Assembly (NCBI RefSeq): GCF_001276715.1
Contig: NZ_LIUQ01000013.1
Location: forward strand, 72,041-131,064
From: Planktothricoides sp. SR001
Lineage (GTDB): Bacteria; Cyanobacteriota; Cyanobacteriia; Cyanobacteriales; Laspinemataceae
DNA: 59,024 nt
Direction of reading: 5' to 3'
Shown in pieces: positions 7,420 through 16,840 of the stretch. The notes under the pieces were generated by a model, which did not search any database, had not been told where the DNA came from, and worked only from the letters and a program-made list of their open reading frames with translations. Position numbers and translations under genes: made by a program. Position 1 is the first letter of the stretch. Each line of letters opens with the position of its first letter.

Positions 7420-7785
7420 TTAATCCAAAGTCAAAACTCCGCCAGAATAATCGGCAATCAGTCGCTTAAATTGTAACCAACGCACACCCAAGAGAATTTC
7501 TTGAATTTCATCTCCTCCATAAACAGGAATAGTAAACTCCTCTCCATCTAAAACCACGATTCCCTGATAAATATTTAAAACAGTTTGACCACCAGCAGTC
7601 TGGACTATCTTAGATTTAAGGTTGCGCTTCCATCCAAGTTTTATCGCGTCTTTATTATTAATCAACAGCCAACCAGTGAATCCGGTATCGAAAATCGCCT
7701 CTACGGAAATTATGCTTTCATCCGCACCAATAAAATCTATTTCAAAAGCTAATTCTCCTTTGAGGTTAAATTCTCCTGTTATCAT
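7420..7785 (-). CDS. Retropepsin-like aspartic protease, module copy 4
   Basis: An intact 121-residue paralogue: MITGEFNLKGELAFEIDF, then the catalytic FDTGFTGWLL and the late ILLGVRWLQFKRLIADYSGG. The C-terminal 30 residues are almost invariant among all copies, as expected for a structural or dimer-interface segment. It overlaps the upstream 106-residue gene by ATGA (7782-7785). It is presumably cytoplasmic, as no signal peptide is seen. The substrate is unknown; the tightly coupled partner is the obvious candidate. Confidence 0.8.
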   Translation of the reverse strand: MITGEFNLKGELAFEIDFIGADESIISVEAIFDTGFTGWLLINNKDAIKLGWKRNLKSKIVQTAGGQTVLNIYQGIVVLDGEEFTIPVYGGDEIQEILLGVRWLQFKRLIADYSGGVLTLD

Positions 7786-8102
7786 ACTTTGTCACAGGCT
7801 CCTGTTTCGTTGATGCAGAAAATTACACATCGAGCATCAGGGTGTTTCTCATCAGCTTTTTCGCAGGCGACTTTTTCATCTTCATCGATAAAATATTCGC
7901 CACTTTCGGGTTCGATTACCATATACCAGTCATAGTAATCTTTGATTAGTTCAGGTTGCACTCGGTTAAATATTTCATAACACCGCTGCATTAATGCCTC
8001 CCGTTCTGCCTTGCGTTGGGCTAATTCTTCTGGCGAATAGCTTAGTTCAGGGAAAACTCGACCCCGACGCGCTTGGCGATGAGTTTGAGATGTTTTGATC
8101 AT
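7782..8102 (-). CDS. Partner protein of the protease module, copy 4
   Basis: A 106-residue paralogue (MIKTSQTHRQARRGRVFPEL, then KDYYDWYMVIEPESGEYFID and a C-terminal FCINETGACDKV). It is the first gene of an intact unit with the protease at 7420. Its leader differs from copies 1, 3 and 5 and lacks the ATTACC inverted repeat, so this unit may be regulated differently. The function is unknown. Confidence 0.75.
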   Translation of the reverse strand: MIKTSQTHRQARRGRVFPELSYSPEELAQRKAEREALMQRCYEIFNRVQPELIKDYYDWYMVIEPESGEYFIDEDEKVACEKADEKHPDARCVIFCINETGACDKV

Positions 8103-8129
8103 AAAAAATTAGCCTCTATTCATAAGAAT

Positions 8130-8219
8130 TTTAGAAACCGGGTTTCTTTTTGTATTCGACAGTAGGGGCGTTCTCGCATTCGCCCCTACATATCCACCAC
8201 AGAAACCCGGTTTCTTTCT
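8130..8219. repeat. AGAAACC-palindrome pair with nested AGGGGCG element
   Basis: The spacer carries the AGGGGCGTTCTCGCATTCGC element and its following CCCTACA (8164-8190) at exactly the same site as at 4.8, 22.0, 28.75 and 37.4 kb. Confidence 0.85.
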
Positions 8220-8223
8220 AATG

Positions 8224-8814
8224 TTACTTATCAACAGATTCATCCGGATTTTCCTCAATTTTCACCCCATCATATAAATCGTCAACGGCTATGGATACTC
8301 CGACACTTTCCAAGTCCAAAACTTCCCCAACCCCAAAAGTTTGATAAATCCACAGTCGATCGCGGCGGCGAAAACACTCGACTAATGGGCGATCGCAGTT
8401 AATCAGCACATACTCAATTAAGGTGGGAATTTGCCGATAGTTTTGCCATTTTCGCCCCCGATCTTTGGCCTCGGTTCTAGGGGACAATACTTCGACTAAT
8501 AATCCGGGAAATAGGATTTCTTTGGTGGCTTCGCGATCGCGATCGTCGCAACTAACTACCAAATCGGGATAAAAGTAATTCCCCGTTGCCTCTACTTTTA
8601 CCTTGACATCTGCCACATTGACTCGGCAACCTTTGGGACGCAAAGCAGAACGTAATTTATCATTAAGATTGAGGGCAATATCATTATGGGCGATCGTGCC
8701 GCCAGTCATTGCCACCACATCCCCATCAATTAACTCGTAACGGAGATCCTGCAATGCTTCCCATTCTAGGTATTCTTCTGCGGTCATCCGCCATGAATCA
8801 GAAAGTGCAATCAT
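8224..8814 (-). CDS. Uma2-family PD-(D/E)XK nuclease-like protein
   Basis: A 196-residue Uma2 (DUF820) protein. The typical start MTAEEYLEWEALQDLRYELIDGDV is followed by the nuclease core: PDLVV (about 87-91, catalytic Asp) and LLVEVLSPRTEAKDRGRKWQNY (about 112-133, with the E and downstream K). Uma2 proteins are abundant in cyanobacteria, often in dozens of paralogues, and their biological role is not settled. It is a solitary gene between the protease modules and the CHAT gene, and its ends are typical for the family. Confidence 0.9.
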   Translation of the reverse strand: MIALSDSWRMTAEEYLEWEALQDLRYELIDGDVVAMTGGTIAHNDIALNLNDKLRSALRPKGCRVNVADVKVKVEATGNYFYPDLVVSCDDRDREATKEILFPGLLVEVLSPRTEAKDRGRKWQNYRQIPTLIEYVLINCDRPLVECFRRRDRLWIYQTFGVGEVLDLESVGVSIAVDDLYDGVKIEENPDESVDK

Positions 8815-8850
8815 TTTCTGGATACCTCATCGATAATTTATTGGCTATTT

Positions 8851-11349
8851 CTATTTTACAGATTTATTGACAGATTCGCCCATAAGGGTAAAAGCTGCCC
8901 AATTTTTTGGTTGAGAATATTGTTGCATTGTCGTCAGCATTGCTTGTCGCAAAGCCACTGCCCGATCGCCCGTTTGGGGCAAAATTCGATAAAATTCCTG
9001 CATTAATTTTGCGCTTGCCTCATCGTCTGCTTGCCATAAAGAGACGATCGCACTTTCAGCCCCCGCACCGATAAATGCACGAGATAATCCAATAATGCCA
9101 TCACCAGTAATTTTGCCGCCACCTGTGCTGCAAGCACTTAAAACTACCAGGGAAGCTGTTAAATTTAATCCCATGACTTCCTCAGAAGTAAGAAACCCGC
9201 GATCGCCTTCGCTTGGGGTTAGTGCGATCGCCCCCAAAAAACCAGAACCAGACTCAGTAAAATCAGCCAAAAACCCGTGGGTTGCCAAATGCACGATCGC
9301 TGCCGAACCGATACGTTGCAAAACCGCTGCTTTTGTCGCTGCACTGCCAATTAAAGGCTGGGTATTCAACATAGAGGCGATCGCGATCGCTTCTGCTTCG
9401 GCAGCGGGTAAATTAGGCAATGGCTCTGCTCCTTCTTCCGACAATTTCGGCATGACTGGATTGCCCAACACTAAAGCATTTGTGGGGTTATTTATATTGT
9501 TATTTGCATTGTTAATTGTTCGATTTTGTGCCAGTTGACGAGTCAATTTTAACACCTGAATTGCTGGTGCTGTGAGAATGGTATGCTTTTCAATTAAATA
9601 GCGATCGCTTTCATCTACTAGCGCCGGAAACGGTACAAAAAATAACTCCTCGTGGGGGATAAATATCACCTTTGCTTCTGGATTACTGGGCAGTAAATCG
9701 GCAATCGGTTTTATCAGTAAATCGTGCAGCTTATTTAATTTTAAATCGCTCACTCCACCGGCGGGAATGCTGGGCAGAGTTTCCGTTATATTCTCGCGAG
9801 TTCCCCGCACTAAAGCCGTTAATAAGGTTTCCGGTTCTGAGTCACTTTCCTCCGTAGCCAACAACGGCACTAAATTATCCCGATACTTTTCTAATTCGCT
9901 TAAATCAACTTCCCGAAACGTAATATCCCCTGTAGGCTTTACGACCCAAATAAATAAAGCGGAATTTTTGCCTAAATTGTCGCTAATAATAGAATATTCA
10001 ACTAGGGTGGCATTTTGCTCTTCTGCCACTTTTTTAATGTCGGCAATCGTCGTTGCCGGATTTTGTTTTTGGGCATATTCTTGCACCGCTTCTGGAGATA
10101 GCTTTTGGGCGATTAATTCCAGAAAAGCCCGGGCGCGACTTCTTTCGGCAATTTCTAAGGCAATTTCCGGTTTATTTTGGCTAATTAATGCTTTTTGAAG
10201 TATGCTATAACTAGACCGATATTTATCGAAAATTGAGACTTTATTCAGATCGCTTAAGCCCGGTCGCAGAGATTCTAATGCGTCAATTGCCGCGTATAAG
10301 GTTTGTGTAGATTCGGCGATTTGTCCGGCTTCAAATAAGGCGACTCCTTTATTATTCAGGGTGACAGCAATCCCCGCTTTATTTGCTAACTTTTGCCGAA
10401 TTTCTAAGGCGCGATCGTAAAATTCTAACGCTTGGGAATAGTCCCCCATCAGTCGGTGAACTGAACCGATGTTATTCAAAGCTTGACCGATCGCATCTTC
10501 ATCCCCGATCGCAGTCATCATTTCTAATCCTTGGTTATACAATTGCAAGGCTTGGGAATAGTTGGCTAATTTCTCATAAACCGCGCCCATATTTAGCAAG
10601 GTTTGACCAATTCCCACGGCATCTTCGATTTCGGTGGCGATCGCTAACCCTTTTTCATAGAATTCTAAAGCTTGGGAATAGTCACCGAGAGCATGATAAA
10701 CTGCGCCAATATTACTGAGAGTAATTCCCACGGCGAAAGCGTTTTCCTCTTGTTCAAACAGCGGTAAGGCTGCTTGAAAAGAAGTCAGGGCTTTTTTCGG
10801 TTGTCCTAACCCGCGATAAATTTCTCCCATATTATTGAGAATGATGGCGGAACCATAGGATTCTTCGGCTGGCAAAATATCCAATGCTTGCTGATAAAAA
10901 TTAAGGGCTTTGGGATAGTCAGCTTGAGATGAAGCAAGCGCCCCCAAATTCATCAAACTTTGGCCAATTCCCTGTGGGTCGTTAATATTTTGGCGAATGG
11001 TTAAAGCTTGGTTTAAAAATTGCCCAGCCAGGGGATAGTTGCCCAAATTGCGATGCACAACACCGATATCATTTAATATCACCGCTTCTAGTTGGCGATC
11101 GCCCTCAACCCGCGCCATTTGCAAAGCGCGATCGAACGTTGCCAACGCTTCTTTCAATTCACCGCGATCGACCTGTTCATCACCGCGATAGTACAGTTGT
11201 ATCGCTTCACTGGCAGGACTTTCTCCCCTTTCTTGTGCCAAAACTGGCAACCCTCCTACCGGGAACGAAGAAAATTTGATAAACTCAATTTCACCCATAG
11301 CGATCGACGCAACGAGGAAAAGACAGGACGAAATGTTTTTTAGAGGCAT
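8851..11349 (-). CDS. TPR-CHAT protein with signal peptide
   Basis: An 832-residue protein. From MPLKN at 11349 it has a hydrophobic N-terminal segment ending near VLAQ, suggesting export or anchoring. Then come about seven tetratricopeptide repeats (YSQALEFYEKGLAIATEIEDAVG type) and a C-terminal CHAT caspase-like domain with IVHLATHGFL (catalytic His) and VVLSACSTGGG (catalytic Cys). CHAT domains are cysteine peptidases of the caspase fold. A start eight codons earlier (11373) would overlap the divergent sigma-factor gene, so MPLKN is preferred. The closely divergent sigma/DUF1822/CHASE2 cluster suggests a functional link. Confidence 0.9.
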   Translation of the reverse strand: MPLKNISSCLFLVASIAMGEIEFIKFSSFPVGGLPVLAQERGESPASEAIQLYYRGDEQVDRGELKEALATFDRALQMARVEGDRQLEAVILNDIGVVHRNLGNYPLAGQFLNQALTIRQNINDPQGIGQSLMNLGALASSQADYPKALNFYQQALDILPAEESYGSAIILNNMGEIYRGLGQPKKALTSFQAALPLFEQEENAFAVGITLSNIGAVYHALGDYSQALEFYEKGLAIATEIEDAVGIGQTLLNMGAVYEKLANYSQALQLYNQGLEMMTAIGDEDAIGQALNNIGSVHRLMGDYSQALEFYDRALEIRQKLANKAGIAVTLNNKGVALFEAGQIAESTQTLYAAIDALESLRPGLSDLNKVSIFDKYRSSYSILQKALISQNKPEIALEIAERSRARAFLELIAQKLSPEAVQEYAQKQNPATTIADIKKVAEEQNATLVEYSIISDNLGKNSALFIWVVKPTGDITFREVDLSELEKYRDNLVPLLATEESDSEPETLLTALVRGTRENITETLPSIPAGGVSDLKLNKLHDLLIKPIADLLPSNPEAKVIFIPHEELFFVPFPALVDESDRYLIEKHTILTAPAIQVLKLTRQLAQNRTINNANNNINNPTNALVLGNPVMPKLSEEGAEPLPNLPAAEAEAIAIASMLNTQPLIGSAATKAAVLQRIGSAAIVHLATHGFLADFTESGSGFLGAIALTPSEGDRGFLTSEEVMGLNLTASLVVLSACSTGGGKITGDGIIGLSRAFIGAGAESAIVSLWQADDEASAKLMQEFYRILPQTGDRAVALRQAMLTTMQQYSQPKNWAAFTLMGESVNKSVK

Positions 11350-11358
11350 TTTAGTTAA

Positions 11359-12000
11359 ATGATTAATGACCAATTACAATCGCTAATTACCGAGACTTGT
11401 CGCCACCCTCCCAGAAGCGTTGAACGCCAGCGAGGGTTAACTCAACTGTACCGACTGATTGTTAAGTCAGGCAAGCTATGGCGAGAAGATACTCCTTATT
11501 ATGAAGAAGTATGGCAACAAACTTGGCTATATTTTTGCGTAAATTTATGTGAAGCCACCACAGCGAAAGATAAATATGACCCCGATCGCAGTAGCATCAC
11601 CACTTGGCTGAATGTTTACCTAAAAATGCGCCTAAAAGATAGGGCGATTAAAGAGCAAAAACAGAAACAACAAATGGTTTCCGCTTCACAAGGGTTAGAT
11701 GACGATGACACCCTGACGTTTTTGGACACCTTTGAAGCCCCCCCAGATGTCCCGCCGATCCTGCAAGCCACCCGCGAGTGGGCGGAAACTGACCCAGAGG
11801 GGGAATTGCAGCGCGTTCATATTCCCGGTCGAGAAGATATCACCTGCCAACTGTTAATTTTACGGCGTTTGCCCCCCGAAACCACCTGGAGGGAACTTTC
11901 CGCCGAGTTGGGGTTGCCAAGTTCTAGCCTCAGCAGCTTTTATCAGCGGAAATGTATGCCAAAATTGCGTAAATTTGGCGAATCGACAGGATATCTATAA
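11359..12000 (+). CDS. Sigma-70-like protein of the cyanobacterial CHAT cluster
   Basis: A 213-residue sigma-factor-like protein. Region 2 includes EEVWQQTWLYFCVNL and SSITTWLNVYLKMRLKDRAI. Region 4 near the C-terminus includes TCQLLILRRLPPETTWRELS with a helix-turn-helix feel. These proteins recur in cyanobacteria in front of DUF1822 and CHASE2/CHAT genes, as here, and probably drive or tune expression of that cluster. They are divergent from the ECF mainstream. The start codon is only 9 bases from the divergent TPR-CHAT start, so the two genes share a promoter region. Confidence 0.8.
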   Translation: MINDQLQSLITETCRHPPRSVERQRGLTQLYRLIVKSGKLWREDTPYYEEVWQQTWLYFCVNLCEATTAKDKYDPDRSSITTWLNVYLKMRLKDRAIKEQKQKQQMVSASQGLDDDDTLTFLDTFEAPPDVPPILQATREWAETDPEGELQRVHIPGREDITCQLLILRRLPPETTWRELSAELGLPSSSLSSFYQRKCMPKLRKFGESTGYL

Positions 12001-12044
12001 AGAGGTTCGTTAACCAACCACCAACAAACAACCAATAACAAATT

Positions 12045-13040
12045 ATGATTTATAACACTCAAGAAATAGAAAATTTTGCTTTACCTATGTTGATTGGCAG
12101 GAATTGGCGCCGCCTTGCCAAACAATTTGCTTTGGAACAACCAAATCGCCAAAAAGCCGAACAAGTTTATTTTAATACTCTGGCGGTTTGTGTGGTGCAT
12201 GATTATTTACAGTGGATGGGAATTTCTACGAAAATCAATGCTGGAGATAGTTGGAATCCGATCGCCCGTTTAGGCAGTGATGTGGCAGATTTACAGGTGA
12301 CGGGATTGGGGGTTCTCGAATGTCGTCCCATCCGCGAAAATCAGCAAATTTGTCGAATTCCCCAGGACGTTTGGGGCGATCGCATTGGCTATGTGGTGGT
12401 GCAAATTGAAGATTCGGTTAAAGCCGCGAATATTTTGGGATTTATTAATAGTATAGAAGCAGAATATGTTCCCCTAACTCAATTGCAACCATTAGAAACA
12501 TTGCTAACCACTTTATCCGCATTGCGCCTGAGTAAAAACACAGAAATTAATGAGGCAGCAAGTCAGGACACGGCGTGCCGTGTCCCTACTGGGAATAATT
12601 TGGTAAACTTTAGTGAGTGGTTGCAAGGCATATTTGGGGAAAATTGGCAGGATTTAGCCGCAATATTTAACAATCAAAATATTGCCTATAATTTCCGCAA
12701 TTCTCCACAAGATAAAGAGGTGGATATAGAACGAGCAAAATTGATTGATTTGCAAATGCAGTTTGGCAGTCAAACGGTCGTATTGCTGGTGGCGCTAACA
12801 CCCGAATCTGATAATATGGCAGTCAGAGTGCGACTTTATCCCCCTGATGGAGAAATTTATTTACCGCCAAATTTGCGGTTAGCATTATTATCAATAGAGG
12901 GGGATATTTTGCAAGAAGTGCGATCGCGCCGTCAAGATAATTATATTCAACTTGCCCGCTTTACGGGTGAACCGGGGGAACGTTTTTCGATTCAAGTTGC
13001 CCTAGAAAATGCCATGATTGTAGAGAATTTTGAAATTTGA
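12045..13040 (+). CDS. DUF1822 family protein
   Basis: A 331-residue DUF1822 protein, recognised from AVCVVHDYLQWMGI (about residue 50), the DVADLQVTGLGVLECRPI block, and the C-terminal MAVRVRLYPPDGEIYLPPNLRL segment followed by GEPGERFSIQV. The function is unknown, but it almost always sits between a sigma-like gene and a CHAT-CHASE2 gene. About residues 174-181 (QDTACRVP) are encoded by an inserted palindromic repeat, placed in frame between two conserved parts. The next gene overlaps or abuts the end. Confidence 0.85.
   Translation: MIYNTQEIENFALPMLIGRNWRRLAKQFALEQPNRQKAEQVYFNTLAVCVVHDYLQWMGISTKINAGDSWNPIARLGSDVADLQVTGLGVLECRPIRENQQICRIPQDVWGDRIGYVVVQIEDSVKAANILGFINSIEAEYVPLTQLQPLETLLTTLSALRLSKNTEINEAASQDTACRVPTGNNLVNFSEWLQGIFGENWQDLAAIFNNQNIAYNFRNSPQDKEVDIERAKLIDLQMQFGSQTVVLLVALTPESDNMAVRVRLYPPDGEIYLPPNLRLALLSIEGDILQEVRSRRQDNYIQLARFTGEPGERFSIQVALENAMIVENFEI
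12565..12587. repeat. Palindromic repeat inserted in frame within the DUF1822 gene
   Basis: GGACACGGCGTGCCGTGTCC (12566-12585) followed by CTAC is a copy of the intergenic element seen at 18810-18830. It has entered the coding region without breaking the frame. Confidence 0.75.
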
Positions 13041-13053
13041 ATTTTCAAATTTA

Positions 13054-15369
13054 ATGACGAATCACAAAAAACCAACTATCGTTGTCATTAATCTAGGATA
13101 TGGCAATTTGCTCTCCGGTTTTCCTCATGTCACTGCCCTACTTTGGGAACCGGAGAATCCCCGCCCCCTGAAATTTACTGGGGCTTTACCTCCAGGGGTA
13201 GAATTAGATGGGATTTATCGTCGATGGCATTTAATTTATCAAGCACTTTATCGCCGTCCCGGATGGCATCCCCGGATTAAAATCGATCGCGAAGATATCA
13301 CCAATGTTTCTGAGATGGAATTTGCGGATATTTGCCAGCGTTATATTCAGCTTATTAATGAGTGGCTGGATGCGGAGGAATTTAGAAATATCGATCGTCA
13401 ATTGCGATCGCATCTGCACCAAAATGACGAAATCCAATTAATTCTGGAAACCGATGATGAATCGGTGCGGCGTTTACCTTGGCATTTTTGGAATTTTTTG
13501 TCAGATTATCCCAAAGCCGAAATAGCTTTAAGTACCCCTGAATATCAGCGAGTGGAGAAGTTAAACCAAAGAAAAATTACGAGAATTTTAGCGATTTTAG
13601 GCAATGATAACGGCCTTGATATTGCAGCAGATCGCCAGGTTTTGTCAGAGATTGCCGATGCAGAAACGGTTTTTTTGGTGAAACCTTCCCGTCAGGAAGT
13701 TGACGAACATTTGTGGGACTATCGCGGTTGGGATATTTTATTTTTTGCCGGTCATAGTGAGAGTGAAGAAAATGGCCACCGGGGTTTATTGGCCATTAAT
13801 CCCACGGAGAAAATCGGCATTTCTCATTTGAAATTAGCCCTAAAAACCGCTATCAGTCGTGGATTACAACTGGCGATTTTTAACTCTTGCGATGGGCTGG
13901 GTTTAGCTACGGAATTAGCGGATTTACATATTCCCCAAATTATTGTGATGCGAGAACCTGTGGCGGATGGGGTGGCTAACGCATTTTTAGTCCAATTTAT
14001 TCAGGCTTTTTCTAGTGGTTTGTCTTTTTATTTAGCGGTGCGGCAAGCGCGAGAACGGTTGCAAGGTTTAGAAGATAATTTCCCCTGTGCTAGTTGGTTG
14101 CCGATTATCTGTCAAAATCCCGCCGAATTGTCAATGGTTTGGCCACAGCAATCGCACCCAAAAAAACTGGGTTTTTCCCAATTGCGCGATCGCCATTTTT
14201 GGTTAACCAGTTTGGGGATAACTTTGATGATTTTAATCATCCGCCAATTGGGAATTTTACAAGGATGGGAATTGAAACTTTATGACCATTTAATGCGATC
14301 GCGTCCTCCAGAACCACCAGACCCCCGGATTTTAATCGTTGAAATTACAGAAGCAGACGTACAATTGCAGAAAAAATATCCGATTCCCGATGCAACATTA
14401 GCCCAACTGTTGCGGCAATTAATCCCGCATCAACCCCGTGCGATCGGCTTAACCATTTATCGAGATTTTCCCGTCTATCCTGTGGATTCAGAATTAAGCA
14501 AACAAATGCAGCAGCAAGAGAATTTATTTGCGGTCTGTAGCTTCCCCCGGAAGGCAGAACCGGGGATTTCTTCTCCTGATGCTATGCCCAAAAATCGCTT
14601 AGGATTCGATGATGTCGCCACCGATTCTGATGGAATTTTGCGCCGTCATTTATTCTTTATGAAAGAAACATCGGGCTGTAACACTCGCTTTTCTTTGAGC
14701 TTTAAATTAGCCGAAAAATATCTGGCAGATGAGAATATTTTACCCAATTATCAAGGAAATCAAAATAATCCATTGCAACTGGGTTCAGCGATTTTTCAGC
14801 CAATGAAACCGAATAGTGGCGGATACAAAAATCTCGGTAGAGGCGGCTGGTATATGATGTTAAATTATCGTTCTTTTCCCATTGCCAGAACTGTCACTCT
14901 GACGGAAGTATTGCAGGGAGATTTTGACCCGAATTTGGTTAAAGACCGAATTGTAATTATCGGTGCCACCGCCACCAGCGTCAACGCACAACGTTTTTTC
15001 ACCCCCTACAGCGTCGGACGATTTCCGTCGGATCGAGTACCGGGAGTGATGGTGCAAGTGCAGATGGTGAGTCATATTCTCAGTGCTGTCCTTGACGGTC
15101 GTCCCCCAATCGGCGTATGGGTTTGGTGGGGAGAAGCGATTTGGGTGGGACTGTGGTCAATGGTGGGCAGTGCGATCGCATTGTGCATCCGCAACCGTGA
15201 ATGGGAGATCGCCGCGATCGCAATGGCGATCGGGGTTCTATATCTTGTCTGCTATGTGCTATTCCTCCAAGGCACCTGGGCTCCCCTCATTCCCCCAGCA
15301 TTGGCATTGGTCATTTGTCCTTTGCTTTTTGCCATTGGTGACAGGTCCCAGGGTCGATCGCGAAAATAA
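13054..15369 (+). CDS. CHAT-CHASE2 membrane sensor protein
   Basis: A 771-residue protein. The N-terminal half resembles CHAT (LFFAGHSESEENGHRGLLAI near residue 235, AIFNSCDGLGLATEL near 275). A transmembrane segment near residue 385 leads into an extracytoplasmic CHASE2 sensor domain (KLYDHLMRSRPPEPPDPRILIV and VKDRIVIIGATATSVNA). The protein ends with about three membrane helices (700-765). ATG 13054 is preferred over an upstream TTG at 13030, which overlaps DUF1822. It probably senses an envelope signal and controls the caspase-like domain. It belongs to the sigma/DUF1822 operon. Confidence 0.88.
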   Translation: MTNHKKPTIVVINLGYGNLLSGFPHVTALLWEPENPRPLKFTGALPPGVELDGIYRRWHLIYQALYRRPGWHPRIKIDREDITNVSEMEFADICQRYIQLINEWLDAEEFRNIDRQLRSHLHQNDEIQLILETDDESVRRLPWHFWNFLSDYPKAEIALSTPEYQRVEKLNQRKITRILAILGNDNGLDIAADRQVLSEIADAETVFLVKPSRQEVDEHLWDYRGWDILFFAGHSESEENGHRGLLAINPTEKIGISHLKLALKTAISRGLQLAIFNSCDGLGLATELADLHIPQIIVMREPVADGVANAFLVQFIQAFSSGLSFYLAVRQARERLQGLEDNFPCASWLPIICQNPAELSMVWPQQSHPKKLGFSQLRDRHFWLTSLGITLMILIIRQLGILQGWELKLYDHLMRSRPPEPPDPRILIVEITEADVQLQKKYPIPDATLAQLLRQLIPHQPRAIGLTIYRDFPVYPVDSELSKQMQQQENLFAVCSFPRKAEPGISSPDAMPKNRLGFDDVATDSDGILRRHLFFMKETSGCNTRFSLSFKLAEKYLADENILPNYQGNQNNPLQLGSAIFQPMKPNSGGYKNLGRGGWYMMLNYRSFPIARTVTLTEVLQGDFDPNLVKDRIVIIGATATSVNAQRFFTPYSVGRFPSDRVPGVMVQVQMVSHILSAVLDGRPPIGVWVWWGEAIWVGLWSMVGSAIALCIRNREWEIAAIAMAIGVLYLVCYVLFLQGTWAPLIPPALALVICPLLFAIGDRSQGRSRK

Positions 15370-15870
15370 AGGGCGAAGCATTCGCGTAGATAATTTTTCT
15401 GTCGATCGCGAAAATATCTGCGCGAATGCTTTGCCCCTACAAGTTGATCGCGAAAATGTCTGCGCGAATGCTTTGCTTCTACAAGTCGATCGCACGCCAG
15501 GGAATCGTCTTCCCTGTCTCAAAGCTGAAGTCGGTTGAAACTGAAATCTTGCACCATTCTCAACCAGCCGAAAGTTTACCCCGCGATCCGGCGGGGATTA
15601 AAATCCCCGCCTCATAGCGAAAGTCGGTTAAAACCGACTAGGAGTCTTATATTAAAAGCATTTCAGTCGGTTTTAACCGACCCCCGTCCCCCGCGCGGGG
15701 GCAGGCTTCACGGGGGCAGGCTTTGGCGGCCTTCGCGGGGGCAGGCTTGATATGTTAGGAATTGATTTTAATCCCCGCCGGTTGTTGCAACTGATGCAAG
15801 ATTTCAAATAAATCCGACTAATCATGCTTGTAGTTATGAAAATTTCAGTCGGTTTTAACCGACTTAGGCT
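15370..15870. repeat. Repeat-rich gap with HIP1-like and GTCGG palindromes
   Basis: The region between the CHASE2 and DUF928 genes holds three copies of a GATCGCGAAAAT...GCGAATGCTTTGC unit (15355-15490), then GTCGGTTTTAACCGAC palindromes (15610, 15664, 15847), a GGCGGGGATTAAAATCCCCGCC element near 15590 and GC-rich GCGGGGGCAGGCTT repeats (15690-15750). I see no gene here. Confidence 0.75.
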
Positions 15871-16040
15871 ATTAGCCCGCCATCGTTTTAACCCCTGGCT
15901 GGCGGTAACAGTGGGAGATGAATCTGAAAACCGCTGTAAAAAATCGAGATGCTGCCGTGAATAATTTTGCGTAAATTTTTGCGTAAATTTATCCCCGGAC
16001 TGCGATAGGTAAATAGAATGTCAATCTGAGGAGTAGAACC

Positions 16041-16829
16041 TTGCCAAGTCCTTTGCGGAAACCGCCGAAAGCGGGCAAATTGCAATTAGCGATCGCCTTG
16101 CTTGTCTTCATCGGGATAGTGCCCGTTACGAAAGTTTACGGCGCATCTCAAACCGAGTTACAAAGGGGCGATCGTCAACTGCCATCAACGGATGGGGCGA
16201 TCGCCACAAAGTTTGAAGCACCAGCACCGGACCCACCAGAAGATCGCGAAGGTTCTGGCAGCCGCACCTCTTGTCCCGCTGTGGATAAACCTTTGACCGC
16301 ATTAGTTCCCAGTCAAGTCAACTACACCCTATCGGGACATCCCACATTCTGGTTTTATGTGCCTTATGACTCGGATCCGCCTCGTGAGGTAGAATTCGTG
16401 CTCTTGGATGAAGCAGAAGAGCCCGTTTACAAAACCGTCGTCACGATTGCCGATACACCGGGAATTGTCAGTTTCCGCTTACCGGAAAGCGTCCCACCGT
16501 TGGCAATTGGCAAAAAATATTTGTGGCAATTCTCCTATCGATGCAATCCGAGAATTCGGGCTGAGGATGACTATGTGCAAGGAATGGTGCAAAGAGTTGC
16601 CGGGGATAGCGCACTCATCAGTCAGCTAGAAGCGGCAACAACACCTATGCAGCGCGTGGAACTCTATGCGGCGAATGGGTTGTGGTACGAAACCCTGACC
16701 GCCCTCGCCGAATTGCGTCGCGATCGTCCGGGGGATGCAGATATCGCCGCTGAGTGGAAAGAACTTCTCGAATCCATTGGCTTGGGCCATCTGGCAAATG
16801 AGGCGATCGGCGGTTGTTGCGATCGTTAG
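16041..16829 (+). CDS. DUF928 domain protein, exported
   Basis: A 262-residue protein of the cyanobacterial DUF928 family. It starts at TTG 16041, supported by GAGGAG 8-13 bases upstream. A hydrophobic N-terminal segment (LAIALLVFIGIVPVTKVYGA) looks like a signal peptide. Core marks are LVPSQVNYTLSGHPTFWFYVPYD and the later LYAANGLWYETLTALAELRRDRPGD. DUF928 proteins commonly end the sigma/DUF1822/CHASE2 cluster, and this one is likely the periplasmic partner of the CHASE2 sensor. The repeat-filled gap before it probably separates its promoter from the operon. Confidence 0.85.
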   Translation: MPSPLRKPPKAGKLQLAIALLVFIGIVPVTKVYGASQTELQRGDRQLPSTDGAIATKFEAPAPDPPEDREGSGSRTSCPAVDKPLTALVPSQVNYTLSGHPTFWFYVPYDSDPPREVEFVLLDEAEEPVYKTVVTIADTPGIVSFRLPESVPPLAIGKKYLWQFSYRCNPRIRAEDDYVQGMVQRVAGDSALISQLEAATTPMQRVELYAANGLWYETLTALAELRRDRPGDADIAAEWKELLESIGLGHLANEAIGGCCDR

Positions 16830-16840
16830 TCCCTAGAGGA

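Noticed and set aside
9095-10718. Plus-strand frames of 110-147 codons opposite the TPR-CHAT gene
   Set aside because: Antisense shadows of a well-supported gene with clear TPR and CHAT motifs.
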